Shown here: one piece after another, positions 57,652-64,000 of the stretch | Layout: each line of letters starts with the position of its first letter | How positions within the stretch are numbered: the stretch's first letter is position 1 | NCBI GenBank assembly: GCA_910574455.1 | Contig: CAJSYZ010000011.1 | Coordinates: forward strand, 2,960,941-3,024,940 | Direction: 5' to 3' | Source: Trichaptum fuscoviolaceum | Taxonomy: Eukaryota; Basidiomycota; Agaricomycetes; Hymenochaetales; Trichaptaceae | DNA length: 64,000 nucleotides | Made by a program: the position numbers and the translations under genes | Notes under the pieces: model-generated | Database searches by the model: none | The model's input: the letters and a program-made list of their open reading frames with translations, nothing else | What the model was told of the DNA's origin: nothing

Positions 57652-58618
57652 TCGTATCTACTAGTATTGTGTATGATCAGTAATTGCTGGGCTTGATCGC
57701 GGAGAATGGTGGTGAGAACATGCGCACTGATGTGATATGGAGAGTCGAGTCTCAACTTTAGATAGTTGATCCCTGCATTATGAAAATTTATGAGTGTAGT
57801 CTAGTCCATCCGAGAAGTTGGCCACCTGTTGAGGTGAGTCAACGCAAAGGTGGACTTTACTGCATATGATGGTATGAATATTCAATCTCCGCTCTGGGTC
57901 ATCGATATCTTGCTTTAGCTTTAAATTGAGTGGACCTTCAAAGAGCAGTGCTCTACAAGAAAAGTTTATCTCTCCCTCTCTCACTAGCAGAATGCCAGTA
58001 CATCCGAGTCCTTTTCTACAGAAATGAAAACGATAATGAGTAACGTAAACACATCACGTGACGTATTTTAAAGCTCCGCTAATTAGCGGATGAGTATACA
58101 TAGCTGGCCGAATTTCTTCATCACTTGAGCACAGCATCCAAGTACAAGTCTCTAACGAGTCTCACAGATCAACAAGCTCCTGGAGTGGCGGCAATCGATT
58201 CAACCAGCTGCCTGCCTCTTTTTTTGTCATAGGAGGTCGAGCTGAACGGACGGACAGGTTTATTCGCATCTAACATCATTCAACAGCTTTTCTACAGCAT
58301 TGGGCGCAGAGGCGAACAGTGTAGCCTACTTTAGACAACTACCTATCTTCTCACTATTCTATCCAGACATTTCTAAAGTGCCGCATTGGGTGGGCGCCGC
58401 AGGGGAAATCGACCTTCTAGCACAGCCCACTTCGGTCCGTCTATGGATAAACACGACCCTTCTTCCATCAACACAGTTTTATGGGTTTCGGTAGTCGACC
58501 CACGAATAGATACTATCGCTCACAAGCTATAATACACCTGCTCCCTCACATCATGAACTGCGGATTCTGTATAAATACACAGCCCCCCCCCTCGTCAAAC
58601 AACCTGGCAAACCGATAG
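57652..58618. other. Intergenic stretch
   Basis: About 970 nt with no supported gene. The 5' part is presumably the GH28 3' untranslated region. Near 58050-58200 there are promoter-like sequences (CACGTGACG at about 58055). The end carries the TATA box of the next gene. Confidence 0.4.
58570..58577 (+). promoter_or_regulatory. TATA box of the DUF6533 gene
   Basis: TATAAATA lies about 49 nt before the ATG at 58619, followed by a C8 run at 58583-58590. The spacing suits a TATA box with a very short leader. Confidence 0.5.
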
Positions 58619-60372
58619 ATGATGCCTTCATCTGCCATAGAATATAAGGATATTGTGCACCATTCTAGGGTGACAAAGGTATGTGGGCTATTACTCAGTA
58701 GAGTGAATGCTTTTCTAATATCGTAAAGAGTATAGATGGTGAATATTGCATTCCAAATCCTGTTTTCCGATCTAAACGTTCATCACAGTCGCTGCTTTCT
58801 CCTTATTTGTGAGTTTACCCGATTCTGCGAGGCACTATAACAATTCAAAAAAGGACAACAGGTTCATGATTGCTTCATTACATTCCCTGATGAGGTTCTG
58901 GACATAATGAAAAGCGAGTCTATGACATACAGCTAACATGCTGCAATCAGGTTCTGTACATTTGGAATGTGCAATGGCGTGCCACTGAAGTTCTGTATCT
59001 CTCCACTCGATACATGGGAATCACGGATGGAATAATCGGACTGATCTGTACGTGGACCAAGTGGACTAATTTTGAAGCTCGGTAATAGTTTATGACTTCC
59101 TTTAGACGACTTTAATCCGAAGATAACTCTTGAAGTCAGTGCATTTCCTTACTTGTCGGGATCATTTAGTGTATCAAAACTGGTGTTATCATCCCGCAGG
59201 CCTGTCGCCGATTAGAAGCTTCTCAGTCTTGTAAGTCTCTGACATATATATCTTGTGCTAATAGTAAGTACTAATCCGACGAACAGGGCTCATATTGTTT
59301 GGGCTGGTGGCCTCTGGGTGTATGTCCGGATCCGCTTCTTCCATCGAGAATTTCATTGAACCGTCGTAGCAATTATGGCTCTACGCTTATACTCGCTTTA
59401 CCAACGGGATTCGTTTTTAACGCGAATACTCTTATTTGCCGTTGGGTCTGTAAGTGAAGCAACAGGCAATGTTTTGGGTCGATATTGAAAACATTCCTAA
59501 CAGACCGCGATATTAGGTGTAATAGTCGCAAGAGCCGTGAAAGGATCTGAACCTTCCAGATGTACGCACATAAGCGCTTTGCTCTCACTTCACTGGTGTC
59601 AAATTCAACATGCATCAAACAGTCATCCAGTCTCTTGACCCTAGGCTCACACCCTGCGAAGAGAAACGGTCGAATGACGAGGATTGGATCGAATTTCTAT
59701 TACTCGCATCCTTCGAAATAGGCAAGTGCATTGATCTCCATCACGAATGACAGTCGCTAATATCATCCTCAGTTGTATTAATTCTGTCAACTCTGAAGAT
59801 TGGAGCCCGAGGTAAGTACTGATCGACTTCTGAGTGGCTAGTCAGTGCTTCAAGAGAATCTTAAACTCCTTTTATTCCTCAAGTTCCAAAGACGAGGCTT
59901 GTTTACGTCTTCTACAGAGACGGTGAGCTGTCAGTGAACATAAGAGCTTCCGGTCATTGAACCCGACTTTAGGCCTCATTTACTTCGTATTCTCACTAGG
60001 TCAGCCCACTTGAAGTCCCATACATGACATAACATGACCATCAGTACAGCAAGCTCAATCATAAATGTTGTCCTCTTGCTACGCTCTCCGGTGCGTCATA
60101 CTCTGTAGGCTGTGTTTAGCGCTTAGCTGAACTTCGTCACAGACCAATATCATTACGTATGGCTATGTTTCTCTACAAACAACATACGTGCACTATTAAA
60201 CGCTTTACAAACATACAGGTTACAGCGTGTTCTCCACTCCAACTTATCCTCCCGCATAATCCTCCACCTACGTGCATCGGCTGCGAACCCGGAAGGGCAA
60301 ATCTCTCAGCAACTGAGCTCGATTAGATATGCCGAGCAAAGAATCTCTCATGGTAGCGACGTCCTTCCATGA
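58619..60372 (+). CDS. DUF6533 seven-transmembrane protein
   Basis: Many very short exons. Starting at MPSSAIEYKDIVHHSRVTK, the chain reaches VAAFSLF-VHDCFITFPDE-VLYIWNVQWRATEVLYLSTRYMGITDGIIGLI (58790-59045), the signature of the DUF6533 domain at the N-terminus of seven-helix proteins expanded in agaricomycetes. A later helix is VAIMALRLYSLYQRDSFLTRILLFAVGS (59366-59450). The typical C-terminus is VLHSNLSSRIILHLRASAANPEGQ, ending at TGA 60370-60372. Some exons between 59045 and 60200 are not resolved by eye. These proteins resemble receptors in topology, but no ligand or activity is known. Confidence 0.65.
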
Positions 60373-63300
60373 GACGACTTCCGATAAGGGGCCATCTGTA
60401 TGCAAATTCGCTCAGCGAATAGGAAAATGTTCGAGGGGAGCTGCTTGAGTTGAATGAGCTCTGGGAGAGATGAAATATCCTTCAGACTTAAACTAGCTGG
60501 GTTATAGAGTTTATCACTTCGTCAATCTATCCATAATTTACAAATATATAATACTGTACTCTTCTCACTCAGCACAGGGTAAACAATGTTATTAGGCAGA
60601 TCAAAATTCATCTGTTAAAATATGTGACGAGCGCCTACGGATGGTGTAGAGCGTGTGATCTGATCTAGAACCCGTGATACAAAGCTTTCTGTAATAGAGC
60701 ACGCTGACCACCATAGCGAGCCAGTACGACATAGCAGAAGAATCAGACAACTTCAATGGAGTTCGAGCTGATGCCAACGGTGAGTGAAATCTTGAAAGAA
60801 GACGCACAAAATGTAGCCCTTACAGGGACCATCACATTCTGAACGTCTGAGCAGGTCGACATCACAGATGCTAGAAGCATCAGTATGAGCGAAGCAGCAA
60901 GCGTTGACATCACTTTGAGCGACAACAGTGAACTAGACTTGGATGATAGAAGTGAGGAACGGCGTTATGAAGGACATAGATTGAGCGAGCAGACGAGTGC
61001 GGCCAGCAGTACGATGGTGAGTCTACCATGCCGAATTCCAGCATGTTTGATCACCACTTTATGAGCTCCTACGTGGATGGGGAGCACATAAAGGCAATAG
61101 CAGATACGGAGGAAGGGTTTGGAGCGTGGTAGACGGGTCGTGTTGCGATTCCAAGTCCAGCAGATCGGAGCCCGGGGAGTTGAAGGGAAAGAATGAACAA
61201 GGGCGTAGACGGAAGGACGTGCTCTTCAAGTAGAATATTTGCAATTCAACACTGACCATCATGTCTATCAGAACGCACGGCCTGATAATTTAGCTTGCCA
61301 GGCTTGCAATTCACGCGTTTGTCTTGAAGACGTCGAGACGAGGCCCAGAAGCTGCGTTAAGGAGCTTATGTATAGGGAATTAATGGGGTTTTGTCTCGTA
61401 AGTAGATATCAGGACACTCACTCGCTTCCATTCCGAAAACTAAAGTATATAGATCATTGCCAACATTGCCTGGGTCACTATGCTTTTGTTCAGTCGCGAA
61501 CTGAGCCTTTCCATACCGAACAACGATACAACGTCTCTGACTCCGACTTCAATGGGACTGAAAGAGTGGATGATATGCGCCCTTGATTATGTCAGCATCG
61601 TATCCGTCAGCACAATGCTGTTGTGCTTCATCTTCGAGGACGACTCATTGATCGTGAGCTCGTTCATAGTCGTCGTGAGCACTCTGTTTTGTGCATGGGC
61701 TAGGCTCAAGCACAGGGTCGTGGTGTTGTCCATACAAATAGTAGTTGGGGCCACCGTGTCGATAATTGCTCGGAGGAAAAAATGGTGTCGCGTCCTAGTG
61801 ACAATTATGGGAAGGAATCTTTTGCTTGTAAGTTCAAAGACCTTCATTGCATATAGTGTTATAGACTAACCTTGTATATAGGTGTGCTTTGTGATGGAGG
61901 CACTGATTCAGTACATCGTGGACAAACAATGTGTCGACTGTTCAAGTGTCCTGCTCGACATCGGCGAAAGCTGTACCCTGTCGGTCTTCGTGCTCGTTGA
62001 ATTGGCGATGCAGGCTCAAGTACCCGAGATCATCCACCATCGACGTCTTCAGCAATGGGGGAGGAGAGGCAACAAACATGCTTCAAGGAATGGGAGTAGA
62101 CCGTCAGAATACTGACCTTGAAGTAATATTGGATATATGTGTATAAATCATACAATTATCCCACCTGCATGTCAAAAGTCATAACATGATTAGAGCATTT
62201 GCGACGGATGGATATCATCGAAGAGATGTGAAGAGGGTGGGAGGAAGTGGGGGCGAAGGGCGATATGAAGCCATAATATGCTCATCCGAATGAACGGTAA
62301 CCTGTACCGTAGTGTCGGTTTACCTGTGTTCAACATCCCTGCTGCACCTCTTTCACATCTCTTACCCAAACGTTGCAAATGCTTTCATCTTATACTCTCT
62401 TTACAATACACTTGTCCACGTTCAGGCCTACTTCAATGCCTTTAATCCATATGCCTTAGGAGGAAAAAAGCTTGAAAATTTGCTCTTCAACATTCTTTTC
62501 ATCATCTACTGTGTAGTACCGTGGAGACTAAGGAGCAAGACATTCTTATACTAATTTCCACTTGAGAGTACCCAGCAGGAGAACTATGGCCATCGAAACA
62601 TTGCTGAGAATTAAAAAGGGTAGACTCCATCCTGTCAATATCTCGTATATCCCCTGCAATTGTTGGTGAGCACCATCCGAGTCCAGCTTCGTCCTTTGTA
62701 TCTTCATTCCTTGAGTAACGAGTACGAATGCCGCTAGTATGCAACCCTCGCAGATGTCAGCGGCTAAATATTGATGGCTTATACTACCTTGTGACGTTAC
62801 GCGGAGACTTTTCAACGATAACATCACGGTGCATGCCTAGCTTCTAGTCAGTAAACTTGTCACTTCAGACATGTATTTCCATGCTAACCTTCATCACTTT
62901 CCATCCACGATTCCTTGTTTGATCAGGACAGTTTGACGCTTTATTGTAGCTGCTGGTAATGACCAAACCCGCCACGATCTCCGCAGTGACAAAGACCGAT
63001 ACGCCCATTGGCAGAGTCATCCAGGCGCTCCATACGGTGATGAGAGAAACGACGGACATGTTTACGGTCGCTGCCATCTCTTCGCTCATGATGTAATGAG
63101 CGCATGTGCTACAAAAGAACGCTCTTCCGATACTGAGTGCGGCTACCTTTACCAGTTGGCTCGTCGCTGCCCCCTGATCATCTGTAGGTCCGACTGCGGA
63201 TTCGATTCGGAAGAGCATTATGCTGAGCCACACAACGCTGACATGGAGCTGATGTTTATGAAAACTGTGAGCATTGACTTGGTTACTGTTTGGCTATTAT

Positions 63301-64000
63301 AACTCACCATTCTTTTCCATTTTGTATTCTCCAGTCCGCGTTGAGATTGGCACGAAGATAAGAGAGATTCTGTATTTGCTCTGGGCTCCAATGGGACATC
63401 GCAATTCGATGGATAGCTTGATTGGATGGAGGGTAGAGCCTGCAAACGGATGGAGTTGGACTGTGTGTTTGGAATGGGATGCGAAGGCCAGTGGTTCATT
63501 CGGTTGGACATCCCCTCATATCTTCTTTCGGTGTTGCACCCGGACTGCTCGTTCCTGTCGAAGTCTATTGTATCTTGCATGCTAATGCTACTGCTGTTCG
63601 CAGAAGCATGGTTGCCATTAAGACTGAACGAAAGGCTGATGGCACTCATTCTCGTGGACCTAGGAGCTGCACCCGTCATGTCAGTTGAACAGGTGTACTT
63701 AACTATCTCTAAAGCAGCTACGGACCAACTTCTTGTTAATAACGCTTTGCTGGCTTTGCACTACGCGTTGAGCATTCCGAACATCGAGCTCTGCTCTGCC
63801 CCTTCCCCATGTGATGGGCTCTGCCCTATTAAATTCAGTATATTTTTATCTGCTTTACTTACTAAAGGTAGACATCTACTGTATTCTACCTACACTTTGG
63901 TCTTCTTCTCCTGTATTCTGTATGATATATATATTGACAATTAGCTGCACATGAACTAATGAAGTATCACTGAAGAGAAGGAGCATGAAAATGTCCCGCC
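60373..64000. other. Uncertain region with membrane-protein-like frames
   Basis: Hydrophobic frames occur on both strands: minus 60743-60925 (TLAASLILMLLASVMS), plus 61480-61869 (LIVSSFIVVVSTLFCAW, VVVLSIQIVVGATVSII) continuing to about 62115, and minus 62546-63233 (GWSLPFLILSNVSMAIVLLLG, VNMSVVSLITVWSAWMTLP). They could be exons of one or two further multi-helix genes, such as DUF6533/DUF6534-type neighbours of the previous gene. I could not build a continuous spliced chain, and the strand is undecided. Confidence 0.25.

Overview
The window looks like an agaricomycete (mushroom-type basidiomycete) chromosome. Genes are split by many short introns (about 48 to 80 nt, GT-AG). The gene families point the same way: a Plavaka-type transposase, DUF6533 and DUF6532 proteins, GH71 alpha-1,3-glucanase and a fragment of alpha-1,3-glucan synthase. 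Exon joins were made by eye from splice consensus, reading frame and family conservation; nothing was computed or searched.

Layout. 1-5134 holds no gene I can support. 5135-21199 is an ordinary, gene-dense block: a TmpA-like membrane flavoprotein (+), oligoribonuclease (+), the ER-associated degradation subunit HRD3 (+), a PTAR1-like prenyltransferase alpha subunit (-) whose 3' end overlaps HRD3, an ERV2-like ER thiol oxidase (+), a GH71 alpha-1,3-glucanase (-) and ketopantoate hydroxymethyltransferase (-). HRD3 and ERV2 both serve the secretory pathway. 21200-26079 has no supported gene. 26080-28999 (-) encodes a secreted, Asn-glycosylation-rich six-hairpin glycosidase-like protein. 29000-32465 is repeat-rich and gene-poor.

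The most unusual structure is 32468-55082. I read it as one very large DNA transposon of about 22.6 kb. It has perfect 20-nt terminal inverted repeats beginning CAGGG, an AT dinucleotide on each side, and co-linear subterminal word blocks at both ends. Both flanks also resemble an uninterrupted repeat copy at about 30115-30222. Inside are a DUF6532-like accessory gene (-), a Plavaka transposase (+) with two apparent frameshifts, a coiled-coil accessory gene (-) interrupted by a 2478-bp LTR-type insertion with a 5-bp target duplication, an unrecognised gene (+), a WRN-type 3'-5' exonuclease gene (+) with one apparent frameshift, and a decayed internal fragment of alpha-1,3-glucan synthase (-). 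Islands of short palindromic words sit between the internal genes. The glucan synthase fragment, and possibly the exonuclease, look like captured cargo.

After the element come a secreted GH28 pectinase (+, 55688-57651) and a DUF6533 seven-helix membrane protein (+, 58619-60372). The last 3.6 kb has only weak membrane-protein-like reading frames.
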